A stretch of DNA of 38,332 nt. It comes from a virus. This document shows, in pieces, positions 17,201-24,583 of this stretch. Numbering within the stretch: the stretch's first letter is position 1; the number at the start of each line of letters is the position of its first letter. The notes below the pieces were generated by a model, which was not told where the DNA came from, ran no database searches, and saw nothing but the letters and a program-made list of their open reading frames with translations. The translations under genes were made by a program, and so were the position numbers. The stretch covers positions 1 through 38,332 of IMG/VR virus record IMGVR_UViG_3300037150_000306; one strand, 5' to 3'.

Positions 17201-17953
17201 CTCATCGGGGGCGCAGGCGATAACGGTGATGGAGCCGGCGGCGACGGTCTGGATGTTCTGAACTGGCAGGGCTTAAAGGCGGAAGGAGTCCAGATAGCGA
17301 ATTTCGCCGGCAATGGGATACTCCTGGATGGCGTATCCGGACCGCCCTACTCCTACACCGAGAACACGGTGTTCGATTTCGGGATCATCACCCTGAACCA
17401 CGGAGCCGCGATTAAAACGGGCTCGAATACCCCCAATATCGAGACGGTCGCGGTCACCAACTCGGACATCGAAGGCAACGGAGGGCCGGCATTCAATATC
17501 ACTTCTCCCGGTGCGGTGCAGGGTCTGCGGATCGAGAGCAACACGATCCAGTGGAACAATCGAAACGCCGCTGCGGCCGAGATCACGCTGGCTGCGACGG
17601 GGCAGATCACAGGCTGCGACATTCGCGGCAATTACTTCGAGCCAGACAATGTCTTCGGCGGGAAAAGCAACGCCGTCCTCACGAACGTCGCGGCGGCCAT
17701 CGGCTGCGAGTGGGGAAATAACAAGAACTTCTTCAATGCAGGCATCCCTCCTTACCTGACTTTTTCGGCTGCAGGCACGCCCCTGCCGGCATGCTCCGCC
17801 TCAAGCGCCGCGCTGAATGCAAGCACGGCGTATGTGACCGACGCTACCGCCTGCACGAGCGGCACGACCTACACCTCCGGCGGATCGACAGCCTGCAAGG
17901 TCCTCTGCACGGGTGGCAACTGGGTCGAAACCGGCTACGGATACCCGTACTAA
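14285..17953 (+). CDS. Giant signal-peptide protein with collagen-like repeats and beta-helix (tailspike- or adhesin-like)
   Basis: The 1222-aa product starts at ATG 14285 after GGGGAG; an in-frame TTG further upstream adds nothing. Residues 1-20 form a clear Sec signal peptide (A-F-A|Q cleavage), which is abnormal for a phage tail protein. Beta-rich Ser/Thr/Gly domains (about 20-525) follow. Next comes a run of Gly-Pro-x triplets (about 533-549) and then KPENYGAKGD (about 557-566), the entry motif of pectate-lyase-like beta-helix tailspikes. Two beta-sandwich-like segments lie at about 580-800. Right-handed beta-helix text (NVELDRFSLIGG, GLKAEGVQIANFAGNGILLDG) lies at about 966-1112. Receptor binding or glycan cleavage is an inference. 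It lies between tape measure and tail tip, behind a terminator. Confidence 0.8.
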   Translation: MKRWIPGALAALLLLPCAFAQTGYVTMTAANLTDQSGSGALLSNATATFCLTNAAGTPIGVHIGSSAGGQAAPRCSSGPVNNGALVGTWQTADPGAAGTNMVPDPAFTAALGTNWTNPSSTTTPPVHSAECDTMPSASHTTVSCTVTGLLGGETVILSTLRLGNPTVISLTDSAGQTPVVFHTVVWGGNAYDGYVLSNASAGSHTFTLTVATAVTYLGLRADVFSGTPLANPIDAFSWNNASCSGTTVSGSPVTTTLANETVFAWGQASGSTALTAGSGYTLYPQSGGGPSDSAGETIAATSPGAVTASFGQSGGSLCVVRTVALKPLVPWLIANTGSPQAGLNYLAAGSSASGTNAYSQSAAITVIPGQTYTFAGYINAVGVTAGSLYWQVWAPGPGTQLGAAAATLGASGDYTVQFTAPAGVTSVLVRAVINSLAITPGDTAAFAEPLLQAGSARLVDTNLSNPQNPCEGLTITDNVSGSVLLGGPGSGYTCLQPQWTESAPMSCVAGVCNLDSYIPTTTPGVMQVSGIAGPVGPAGPAGPAGPAGASSGLVWVKPENYGAKGDLKRVFDAFTVMPGTSNYSSAVASPLAVTASSNDVVVTWFGYYGTWGTTPSAGTSRINVAADSSHYGGLVFDQTIASPQTVAAVTGSITTQNGWTSGRLVLKPTTGQTITFVGASDVQESSGSTSITVNVPSGVANGDFMLACATVANAGGFNSLTAPAAWGTQEYVAFALPNTAGNPDTGIHTACWPRTASSEPSSYTWTEGASYFNFAFIVAYRNVSGIDGNTAANQLQSFSGTFSSADAGKRICLQKSSSASNGLGQTCGTITAYNPPAAGGLSSITLSFTPGTLVSGVEAVYASDDYPDFHTMLSTAPCAIPGPGCHVYLSSKYGLSSGLALAQGNLAFAMGGDGAGMPWSANDFLSGVPPQDSGTQLVFLTTSLSSTTPGLLISGGSTLNSSLANVELDRFSLIGGAGDNGDGAGGDGLDVLNWQGLKAEGVQIANFAGNGILLDGVSGPPYSYTENTVFDFGIITLNHGAAIKTGSNTPNIETVAVTNSDIEGNGGPAFNITSPGAVQGLRIESNTIQWNNRNAAAAEITLAATGQITGCDIRGNYFEPDNVFGGKSNAVLTNVAAAIGCEWGNNKNFFNAGIPPYLTFSAAGTPLPACSASSAALNASTAYVTDATACTSGTTYTSGGSTACKVLCTGGNWVETGYGYPY

Positions 17954-17974
17954 CAACCGCACAAAAGGCCATCC

Positions 17975-18628
17975 ATGCAGACCATCACCATCAACGGCAC
18001 CAGCTACTCGCTGGTGACGATCCCGACCTCGCCGGGTCCGGCCGACATAGAGATCGGCATGAACGATCTCATCGCGCTCCAGATGTCGCCCTACACGCTG
18101 CAGCAGCAAACGCAGCAGTGGCCGGGCGGCGACTGGTGGGACGCGAAGGTTACGCTTCCCTCCATGGCGACGGCCACCGCCGCGCCCTGGGAGGCGTTTC
18201 TGGCCGAGCTGCGCGGTCCGCTCAACGTCTTCCAGCTCTCCGATCCGCGCCACCAGAAACCGATGGGCAACACCGGGGCCTCGACGCCGAAGATCGACAG
18301 CGGGACCTATGCGACGACGACGTCGAGTATCGGCACGGTGGGCTGGCAGCCCGATCAGGCGCGCGTCCTGTTGCGCGGCGATCGCTTCCAGCTCGGCTAC
18401 CGCCTGCATATGGTGGTGGATTCCGATGTCAGCTCCAACAGCAGCGGCGCGGCGACCATCTCCATCTGGCCGTCGCTGCGCGAGCCGCCGACCGCCGGCG
18501 AGCCGCTCATCCTGAAGTGTCCGAAGGGCCTCTTCCGGCTCGCGCCCGCCGGCGCGCGCCGCATGCTGAGCGCGTCGCCGCGGCAGCTCACGCGGATCGG
18601 CAGCTTTCCCTGCCTCGAGGTGCGATAG
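17975..18628 (+). CDS. Distal-tail-like protein
   Basis: The 217-aa, beta-rich protein follows the giant gene by 21 nt. It contains QQWPGGDWWDAKVTLPSM and a C-terminal strand set ending TRIGSFPCLEVR. It is the first of a conserved tip cassette: this gene, the 186-aa gene, the NlpC/P60-like gene and the J-like hub. The position after the tape measure suggests a Dit-like ring protein, but I recognise no named domain with certainty. Confidence 0.7.
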   Translation: MQTITINGTSYSLVTIPTSPGPADIEIGMNDLIALQMSPYTLQQQTQQWPGGDWWDAKVTLPSMATATAAPWEAFLAELRGPLNVFQLSDPRHQKPMGNTGASTPKIDSGTYATTTSSIGTVGWQPDQARVLLRGDRFQLGYRLHMVVDSDVSSNSSGAATISIWPSLREPPTAGEPLILKCPKGLFRLAPAGARRMLSASPRQLTRIGSFPCLEVR

Positions 18629-19189
18629 ATGCCGCGCGCGAATCTCGATACCACGCTGGCCACCGACATGGCGGCGCCCAACTACCAGCCGGTCATCCTC
18701 GCCAGCTTCGCCTTTCGCTCGAAGACGGAGTACGTGTGGAGCGGCATCGGCGACCTGGTGTGGAGCGGCAACACGTTCAAGGGCATCGGCTCGCTGGGAA
18801 CGATGGGCCCGATCGGCGGCGGCGCCGCCGGCGTCGAGGAGCCGGGCACGTCGGTCACGCTGAGCGGGATCGATGCCGATCTGCTCGGCGAGACCATGGC
18901 CGACGTTAATCCCTTCGGTGCGGTCTCCATCTGGATTGGCTCCTGGCTGAACGGCGGCCTGCACGGCACGCCGTACCTGCTGTGGCAGGGCGGCATGGGT
19001 GCGCCGCTGATCGTGCCGGACGTTCAGAAGTTCCGCATCGTGCTGGCGCTGCAGACGAAGATGGCGCAGCTCTCGCGGCCCACCTGCCGGCGTTACACGG
19101 CCGCGGACCAGCGGCTCGCCTACCCGGACGACACCGGCTTCAACTGGGTCGAGATCCAAAACGACATCGCGGAGCGCTGGGGCAACTGA
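18629..19189 (+). CDS. Tail tip / hub-associated protein (DUF2163-like)
   Basis: The 186-aa protein starts directly after the preceding stop (TAG ATG). A beta-rich core reads VILASFAFRSKTEYVWSG and GTSVTLSGIDADLLGE. The end, AADQRLAYPDDTGFNWVEI, resembles the closing segment of DUF2163-type tail proteins. Such proteins form part of the tip that holds the hub. The assignment is by resemblance and order, since the NlpC/P60-like gene and the J-like gene come next, as in lambda-type L/K/J cassettes. Confidence 0.7.
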   Translation: MPRANLDTTLATDMAAPNYQPVILASFAFRSKTEYVWSGIGDLVWSGNTFKGIGSLGTMGPIGGGAAGVEEPGTSVTLSGIDADLLGETMADVNPFGAVSIWIGSWLNGGLHGTPYLLWQGGMGAPLIVPDVQKFRIVLALQTKMAQLSRPTCRRYTAADQRLAYPDDTGFNWVEIQNDIAERWGN

Positions 19190-19190
19190 A

Positions 19191-19745
19191 ATGAGCACAA
19201 ATCTGACAACCCCCGCCGTGGCGGGGAAGGCGAAGGTGTCTCCAGCGCAGCCGCCGCTGAAGAATGCCCGCGTGGCGAATTGGGCGATCGAGCATTATCA
19301 CGACTTCCTGCTCGCGCGCGCGAAGATGCCGTTTGCCTGGGGAACGAACGACTGCGCGATGTTCTGCGCGGATGGAATTCAAACGATGATCGGCGTCGAT
19401 ATCGCCGCCGACTTTCGCGGCCAATACACCGATCAGGCCTCGGCGCTCGCTGCGATCAAGGCGATCGCCGGGGGCGCGACCATCGCCGACGCGGCGGCGT
19501 GGTGCGCGTCGAAGCACGGTCTGGTCGAGTGGGAGCATCCGCGGATGGCGAAGCGCGGCGATCTGGTGATCGCACTGGATGGAGAAGCGGGCCCGCTGGC
19601 CGCGCTGGTGCATCTGAACGGCGCCGACGTCGTCGCACCGGGCGACGCGGGCCTGCGCCGGCTGCCGATCACCGCGGTGGTGCGCAGCTGGCATGTGGGG
19701 CCCGTGGAGCACGCGCGGACTTTCTGGAGTCAGCACAATGTCTAA
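19191..19745 (+). CDS. NlpC/P60-like tail peptidase (DUF6950-like)
   Basis: The 184-aa protein has the conserved PFAWGTNDCAMFCADGI segment (about 46-62). DCAMF is the position of the catalytic-type Cys-containing helix of NlpC/P60-like folds. A C-terminal MAKRGDLVIALD strand with the histidine-bearing LVHLNGADVVAPG follows. The family sits before the central hub gene in many siphophages and is thought to help cell-wall entry. The likely active-site Cys is about residue 54, while the His and Asp are inferred. It overlaps the next gene by 8 nt. Confidence 0.78.
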   Translation: MSTNLTTPAVAGKAKVSPAQPPLKNARVANWAIEHYHDFLLARAKMPFAWGTNDCAMFCADGIQTMIGVDIAADFRGQYTDQASALAAIKAIAGGATIADAAAWCASKHGLVEWEHPRMAKRGDLVIALDGEAGPLAALVHLNGADVVAPGDAGLRRLPITAVVRSWHVGPVEHARTFWSQHNV

Positions 19746-22700
19746 AGCGATCGAGGGCGCGGCCATGCTGGCCGGTTCCATCGGGATGAGCTTTGTGGCC
19801 GCGGCGACGGGCGGCGGGCTCTTTCTGAACCCGCTGTACGACAAGGTGATGTTCGCGCTCGCTGTCGGCGGCATTAGCATGGAGGCGGGTGCGATCGCGC
19901 AGGCGCTCACGCAGCAGCGTGGCCAGAACATCACCACGCGGCAGCCCGCCTGCTACCGCCAGGTCATCTATGGCACGCAGCGCGTGGGCGGCGTCATCGT
20001 CTACCAGTCCACCACCGGCAGCAAATACGACCAGTACAACCTCGTCATCGTGCTGGCCACCCACGTCGTCGAGGCGATCGAGAACCTGTATCTCGACGGC
20101 CGCCGCGTCTATTGGGCGGGGGGTACCGGCAACGTCACGCGCAACGGCTTCAATTTTGGAGGCGCTGCCGGCGGCGGCGATCAAATCGGTCCCAACGGTG
20201 CGCACTACAACTTCGACACGCTGGTCTACTGCGAGGCGCGCTTCGGCGATCAGGCGGACGGCGACGTGATCGGAGGCCTCACCGCCAACGATCCCAATTG
20301 GGCGGCGAGCGGCGGACAGGCGCCGTATCTGGGCGGCTGCGCTTATGTCTATCTTAAGATCGAGTACGACGCGGCGATGTTCGGGCAGTTCCCGGAAATC
20401 CGCTTCACGGTGCACGGCAAGAACGACATCTACGATCCGCGCACCAGCGTCGCGGTCTATGACACCCCCAACCTACAAACGCTTTCCGGTTGGGGGTTGC
20501 ATACCGAAGGCACCGGCACCCCGCCAACCACTACGCCACCGACCACCTTTGCCTCCATCGGAGGTGTTGCGCCAACCACTTACTCATTCACGCCGGGGAC
20601 CGGTGGGGCCACTGCTCTGACCATGGCGTGCGCTAACACCGGTTCCGCCTATGCCGATTGGATGGCCTATCTGGCCCCGCGCCCCATCTTATCCAGCACA
20701 GGCAATCTCAAGCTCAGTCTCACGTTGACTCCAGATGCCAGTTGCGCAACCTACGCGCAGTGCATCGAGATTGACACCATCATCTCCTATGGTGGCTACA
20801 ACTACAACGGAAGTTGCCAGCTCAACTACGCTGAAGGCGGCCACTTTCAAATCGTGAACGCGGCCGGCGCGTGGGTGGATTGCGGATTCAATCCAGGCAT
20901 CCTGTCGGCTGGTGTGGCTCATACCCTCGTTTTCACCTATGCGTATGACACCACAGCCAAAACGTTTTCCTTCGTATCAATCGAGTTGGACGGGACGGTG
21001 TACACCATCTCCGGCACTTTGCAGAATGTGCCCGCATCCTTAATGGGCTGGGCGACGGGTGTCATTCTGCAGTTACAGCAGGACTTAAACAGCACTACCG
21101 GCGCGCACATGTCCTTTACGGTTGACAACGTCCAGTATTCATGGCCGGGAAGCGGGTCTTCTGGATACAGCACGAATGCGGCCCTGATCTGCGCCGATAT
21201 TCTCTCGGGTTCTCCCTGGGGACTGAACGACAGCACCGTGAATCAGGCGCAGCTGATCGCCGCGGCCAACGTCTGCGACGAGACGGTGACCTGCGTGGCC
21301 GGCAGCGAGGCGCGCTACGCGGCGCACTGGCACTACGACACCAGCACGCCGCCGGGCGAGGCGTTGAAGGTTTTCCTGTCGACGATGGGCGGCCGCATCA
21401 CGCGTGCCGGCGGCGAGTGGTTCCTGTGGCCGGCATACTGGCAGGGGCCGAGCGCGGCTTTCGACGAGAACATCCTGCTCGACACGCCGCAGTGGAATCC
21501 GTACCGCAAACCGGACGAGCTCATCAACCGCGTCAATGGCACCTACCTCGCGCCGAACTATCCGTACAACGTGGCGGGCGACCTCTACGACGCCAACGGC
21601 TGGTACGACGGCTCCATCGCGAATCAGTTCCCTTTCGCTTTTCAGCCGACAAACTTTCCGCAGTACGCCGCCGACGTCCTCCACGGCTATCCCAGCGATC
21701 AGTACCTGACCGAGGACGGGAATTATCAGCTGCCGCTCGAGCTGGAGCTGAAGGCGGTGCTCTCGGTGAGCCAGGCGCAGCGTCTGGCAAAGATCGCGCT
21801 GCTGCGCAACCGCCAGCAGGGCTCGGGCGTCCTCAAGATGAAGCTCGGCGCCTTCGGCGTTACGGGGCTCGATGTCATCACGATGAGCTTTGCGCAGCTG
21901 GGCTGGAGCAGCTACGCGCTCGAAGTCTCCGGAGAGCCGCAGCTCACCTGCAGCGAGGCCGAGTTCGACGAGGAGGGCAAAGTCGTCCGCGCGCCGGAGC
22001 TGTCGTTGCAGGTGCCGGTGCAGGATACCTCCTCCACGGTCTACGCGGATCTGGGTTCGGGCGAGGAGCTGACGCCCTACGATGTGCCCAGCACAACGAA
22101 TCAGGCGCCGTACATCCCGGCTCCGCCGACCAGTATGACGCTGGTCTCCGGCGCCGCGACCGCGGTTGAGGGTGCGGACGGGGTAACCATCCCGCGTGTG
22201 CTGGTCGAGTGGACGGATCCAGCCGACATTCTCGCGGTGCAGGTGATCATCCAGTTCCAGCTCCACGCCGCCGGCAGCTGGCAGACAGGAGGCATTGTCC
22301 CGGTCGGCGACGAGCAGGCCTTCGTCGGCGGCGTCGTGGCCGGCGTGGTCTACGACTTCCGCATCTGCTCGCTGCGCGCCAACGGCGCGGTCTCGGAGTG
22401 GCTCGAGCAGGACAGCTACACGGTCAGCGCGACGCTGTCGATCGTGAAGTCCACGGGCCTCAATCCGAACTCGCCCTTCAACGTCGAGAACGATGCGGTG
22501 CTCGATTCCATCGTCGACGGCAGCGGCAGCGCGGCGGAGATTCGCATCTACGGACCGGGCGGTATCGGCACGGCCTGGGACAACTACACCGGGCAGGGAA
22601 GCGCGACCTATCCGGCGGCTTCGATCTCGGGCCTCGCGTTCTCCTCGCCCTACACGCTGGTCTACGACACGGTGACCTCGGGCTACCTGGCGCTGGCGAC

Positions 22701-22842
22701 CTACACCGATGCGCTGAGCGACAGCTACATCATGGTTGGCTGGGTTACCACCTGCGCCTCAGGCGGGACGGGCAGCGGAAGCGGGGGCGGCGGCGGCACG
22801 GGCGCCGGCGGCGGCGGCGGCCGGGGATACCCAACGGTTTAG
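19738..22842 (+). CDS. Central tail hub / host-specificity protein (J-like) with inserted domain
   Basis: The 1034-aa product starts at ATG 19738, inside the end of the preceding gene. The N-terminal hydrophobic stretch and RQPACYRQVIYGTQRVGG are typical of J-like hubs, as is the GKNDIYDPRTS segment near 236. In relatives this is normally followed almost at once by YSTNAALICADIL-type text, but here that appears near 480. The roughly 240 residues in between (nt 20461-21165) form a Cys/Thr/Tyr-rich beta-sandwich-like insert with visibly lower GC. The hub continues to a fibronectin-like part (about 800-900) and a Gly-rich end (GGGGTGAGGGGGRG). It probably binds the receptor and triggers infection. 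Confidence 0.88.
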   Translation: MSKAIEGAAMLAGSIGMSFVAAATGGGLFLNPLYDKVMFALAVGGISMEAGAIAQALTQQRGQNITTRQPACYRQVIYGTQRVGGVIVYQSTTGSKYDQYNLVIVLATHVVEAIENLYLDGRRVYWAGGTGNVTRNGFNFGGAAGGGDQIGPNGAHYNFDTLVYCEARFGDQADGDVIGGLTANDPNWAASGGQAPYLGGCAYVYLKIEYDAAMFGQFPEIRFTVHGKNDIYDPRTSVAVYDTPNLQTLSGWGLHTEGTGTPPTTTPPTTFASIGGVAPTTYSFTPGTGGATALTMACANTGSAYADWMAYLAPRPILSSTGNLKLSLTLTPDASCATYAQCIEIDTIISYGGYNYNGSCQLNYAEGGHFQIVNAAGAWVDCGFNPGILSAGVAHTLVFTYAYDTTAKTFSFVSIELDGTVYTISGTLQNVPASLMGWATGVILQLQQDLNSTTGAHMSFTVDNVQYSWPGSGSSGYSTNAALICADILSGSPWGLNDSTVNQAQLIAAANVCDETVTCVAGSEARYAAHWHYDTSTPPGEALKVFLSTMGGRITRAGGEWFLWPAYWQGPSAAFDENILLDTPQWNPYRKPDELINRVNGTYLAPNYPYNVAGDLYDANGWYDGSIANQFPFAFQPTNFPQYAADVLHGYPSDQYLTEDGNYQLPLELELKAVLSVSQAQRLAKIALLRNRQQGSGVLKMKLGAFGVTGLDVITMSFAQLGWSSYALEVSGEPQLTCSEAEFDEEGKVVRAPELSLQVPVQDTSSTVYADLGSGEELTPYDVPSTTNQAPYIPAPPTSMTLVSGAATAVEGADGVTIPRVLVEWTDPADILAVQVIIQFQLHAAGSWQTGGIVPVGDEQAFVGGVVAGVVYDFRICSLRANGAVSEWLEQDSYTVSATLSIVKSTGLNPNSPFNVENDAVLDSIVDGSGSAAEIRIYGPGGIGTAWDNYTGQGSATYPAASISGLAFSSPYTLVYDTVTSGYLALATYTDALSDSYIMVGWVTTCASGGTGSGSGGGGGTGAGGGGGRGYPTV

Positions 22843-22862
22843 CGGAAAAGAGGGGCGAAACC

Positions 22863-23150
22863 ATGGCAGTCGAAATTGCGCGACAGGAACTGCGGGCGGC
22901 GCGGCGCGATGAGTACATCGTGCTGATGGACGACTACGGCGCGGAGCTGCACGTCGTGATCCCGGTCACGTTTACGGCGGATCAGCGTGCAGCGGAGATC
23001 GCGGCGAAGACGGCGGCGCACGCCGCGACGCAGGCGCAGCTCGAAGCGTATGCGTCCGCCGCGAAGCAGGACCTGACCCAGCAGAAGGCGGCCGGTCAGG
23101 CGCTGCGGCTGAAGACGCAGCAGCGGTACGGCCTCGCGAAAGCGAGCTGA
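22863..23150 (+). CDS. Small tail-end coiled-coil protein
   Basis: A 95-aa protein starts MAVEIARQELRAARRDEYIV and has a strand-rich middle (ELHVVIPVTFTADQ). It ends in an Ala/Gln/Lys-rich helix (AAHAATQAQLEAYASAAKQD, about 55-75). It looks like a small tail-fibre-linked or chaperone-type protein. No family is recognised. It follows the hub gene by 20 nt, with a ribosome site GGAAAAGAGG. Confidence 0.68.
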   Translation: MAVEIARQELRAARRDEYIVLMDDYGAELHVVIPVTFTADQRAAEIAAKTAAHAATQAQLEAYASAAKQDLTQQKAAGQALRLKTQQRYGLAKAS

Positions 23151-23157
23151 AACGGCC

Positions 23158-23493
23158 ATGGCCATCGGGTACGTGCAGGAGATTCCGAAGCCGCCGCGCG
23201 ATCTGACGGCAATCGAGTTATGGGGTGAGGAGGAACGTATGCAGACGAACCTGAAAGCGGTGCTGATTGCGCCGGAGACCATCGAACAGTGGCTGACCGA
23301 GGGGAGCCGTCGGGCCTTCAAGGTGACCACCGGGCTGCCCGCCGGCGCCGCGCTGATGCGGATCGACCGCTGGGACGGCCGAACCTTTCGCGCAATCTTC
23401 CATCACCCGTCGTTTCCGCTCGCCGATCCGTTCGGCGAGATCGAGCTGCTCGATGTGCGGCTGCAGGATCTGTCGCTGGCCGCGAGCAGCTGA
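23158..23493 (+). CDS. Hypothetical protein of tail-end cluster
   Basis: The 111-aa protein starts at ATG 23158, 7 nt after the preceding stop. It has an alpha/beta pattern with IAPETIEQWLTEGSRRAFKV and a strand-rich end (FRAIFHHPSFPLADPFGEIELL). I recognise no domain. Similarly sized genes next to the hub in other phages are unannotated. It is co-transcribed with its neighbours. Confidence 0.68.
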   Translation: MAIGYVQEIPKPPRDLTAIELWGEEERMQTNLKAVLIAPETIEQWLTEGSRRAFKVTTGLPAGAALMRIDRWDGRTFRAIFHHPSFPLADPFGEIELLDVRLQDLSLAASS

Positions 23494-23499
23494 GGCAGC

Positions 23500-23748
23500 A
23501 TGACGCTGGCCGAAGCACAGGCGCGCGTCTGCAGCTACGAGCGCTTTCTCCTGAAGGCGATCGAGGCGGCCGACAGGAAGGAGCAGCGCTGGTGGGCCTC
23601 GCGGCTGCTGGCGGCCGAAGGGGAACGGGCACGGATCCTGTGCTGCCGCAACGAGCATCCGGACCGGCTGCGCGGGGTGCATCGAGCCCGCGCGCAACAC
23701 ACGCAAAAAACGCCGGAGCCGTGGTCCTGGATGACGGTCGGAGACTGA
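23500..23748 (+). CDS. Small basic hypothetical protein
   Basis: The 82-aa protein is helical and basic: MTLAEAQARVCSYERFLLKA, RKEQRWWASRLLAAEGERAR, then two cysteines (CCRNEHPDR). No domain is recognised. It is the last gene of the late operon before the terminator at 23803. Confidence 0.6.
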   Translation: MTLAEAQARVCSYERFLLKAIEAADRKEQRWWASRLLAAEGERARILCCRNEHPDRLRGVHRARAQHTQKTPEPWSWMTVGD

Positions 23749-23802
23749 AGGTTTTTCGGAGAGGAAGGGAGGTCGCGGACAATTCGCCAGAGCTAGCGGA
23801 AT

Positions 23803-23840
23803 GCGGGAGGCACGCCGTGCGCGCTCCCGCTTCTGCTTAT
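23803..23840 (+). terminator. Hairpin terminator after late operon
   Basis: GCGGGAG (23803-23809) pairs with CTCCCGC (23824-23830), with an inner GCAC/GTGC pairing, and is followed by the T-rich TTCTGCTTAT. It closes the tail operon on the + strand. Confidence 0.55.
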
Positions 23841-23940
23841 TTCAGCTTCTCTTTCTCGGCCAGCGTGCGCAGCGCGCGGCGCAGCACTTCCGCTCGGCTC
23901 AGGAGGCCGGTTTTCTTCTGCAGCCGGGCCAGCAGCCCGG
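23837..23940 (-). pseudogene. Fragment of ribbon-helix-helix regulator gene
   Basis: The minus strand reads into text typical of the C-terminal part of RHH antitoxin/CopG-like proteins: LLARLQKKTGLLSRAEVLRR, then ALRTLAEKEKLK and a stop at 23837-23839. Upstream (beyond about 23940) the frame is only antisense to the integrase fragment, so the N-terminal beta-strand and start codon are missing. I treat it as a broken gene fused to the integrase remnant at about 23935-23940. Confidence 0.5.
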
Positions 23941-24205
23941 GCTCAACTGGCTGCGACCCTACGATCTGCGCCACACCGCGATCACGCGGATGGCGGAGGC
24001 GGGCGTGCCGATCCATGTGATTATGAGCTTTGCCGGGCACATGAGCGCGAAGATGCAGCTGCACTACACCAGCATCAGTATGGCGTCGAAGCGGGAGTGG
24101 GCGCAGAGGGCGTTCGAGATGCCGACGTGGGAGCAGACCGCGCAGGCGCTGAAGAAACCGAGCGTGAGCGTGGGGATCGAGCGGCGCAGAGCGGGAGCGG
24201 GCTAA
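23938..24205 (+). pseudogene. int: C-terminal fragment of tyrosine recombinase (integrase)
   Basis: The frame encodes the box II end of a phage integrase: LRPYDLRHTAITRMAEAG, then SFAGHMSAKMQLHYTSIS. It holds the Arg of LRH, the His of AGH and the catalytic Tyr of HYTSI. The first box-II position is Tyr (PYDLRH) rather than the commoner His. The arm-binding and core-binding domains and the box I Arg are absent. The frame upstream is antisense to the RHH fragment, so only the last 88 codons or so are real. Such a piece cannot recombine DNA by itself. It lies close to the tRNA-Lys-like element at 24508, the expected partner of an integrase. Confidence 0.75.
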
Positions 24206-24373
24206 GTGCCGGAGCATTTACACGAAGAACACGGTGAGCGCGGCGGCCTGATGATTCGCTGCTGGGGATGCGGCGATCTGAACGATCAGCACAATCCTCG
24301 TCGTGAGCCTTTTTGCACCTATTGCGCACGTCTCATCAGGCGCTTTGTGAGGACACTGGCGACCGGCATATGA
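24206..24373 (+). CDS. Small zinc-ribbon protein
   Basis: A 55-aa ORF starts at GTG 24206, touching the integrase-remnant stop. It has two CxxC pairs (CWGCG near 23-27 and CTYC near 42-45), the layout of a single zinc ribbon, followed by a basic C-terminal helix (ARLIRRFVRTL). No family is recognised. The CxxC pairs make it a likely real small DNA- or RNA-binding protein. Confidence 0.55.
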   Translation: MPEHLHEEHGERGGLMIRCWGCGDLNDQHNPRREPFCTYCARLIRRFVRTLATGI

Positions 24374-24507
24374 TGACCAAGGGAACCATCCGAGTTATCC
24401 ACAAGCGAGTTATTTCTTGGACTTTTTGAAATTCTGAGTTATGTTCGAACACGTCCGGCCCGGCAGCAAAAACGAGGGTGGACGCGGAACAAAAGAGACG
24501 CGGTGAC
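24374..24507 (+). promoter_or_regulatory. Early-region control segment with DnaA box
   Basis: This AT-richer segment contains a perfect DnaA consensus TTATCCACA (24395-24403). Three GAGTTAT copies start at 24392, 24407 and 24436. A candidate promoter consists of TTGGAC (24417-24422), 17 bp, then TATGTT (24440-24445). It lies upstream of the early operon. The match to the DnaA box is exact, but one box alone does not prove use. The promoter is modest. Confidence 0.4.
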
Positions 24508-24583
24508 GATCCCCGCCCGGAGGAAATCGGCCAACGCCCTTTTAAGGCGTGGGTCCTGGGTTCGAATCCCAGCGGGCTCACCA
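24508..24583 (+). tRNA. tRNA-Lys(UUU)-like element, probably relic attachment core
   Basis: The 3' two-thirds are perfect: anticodon stem ACGCC/GGCGT with loop CTTTTAA (24534-24550), a 5-nt variable loop, T arm CTGGG TTCGAAT CCCAG (24556-24572), acceptor CGGGCTC, A and CCA (24573-24583). Folded as a 76-nt tRNA from 24508, the 5' part is poor: 5 of 7 acceptor pairs, a 3-bp D stem and no U8. It may be a degenerate tRNA-Lys, or the tRNA 3' end carried as an attP core next to the integrase remnant. I favour the second reading. Confidence 0.55.
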
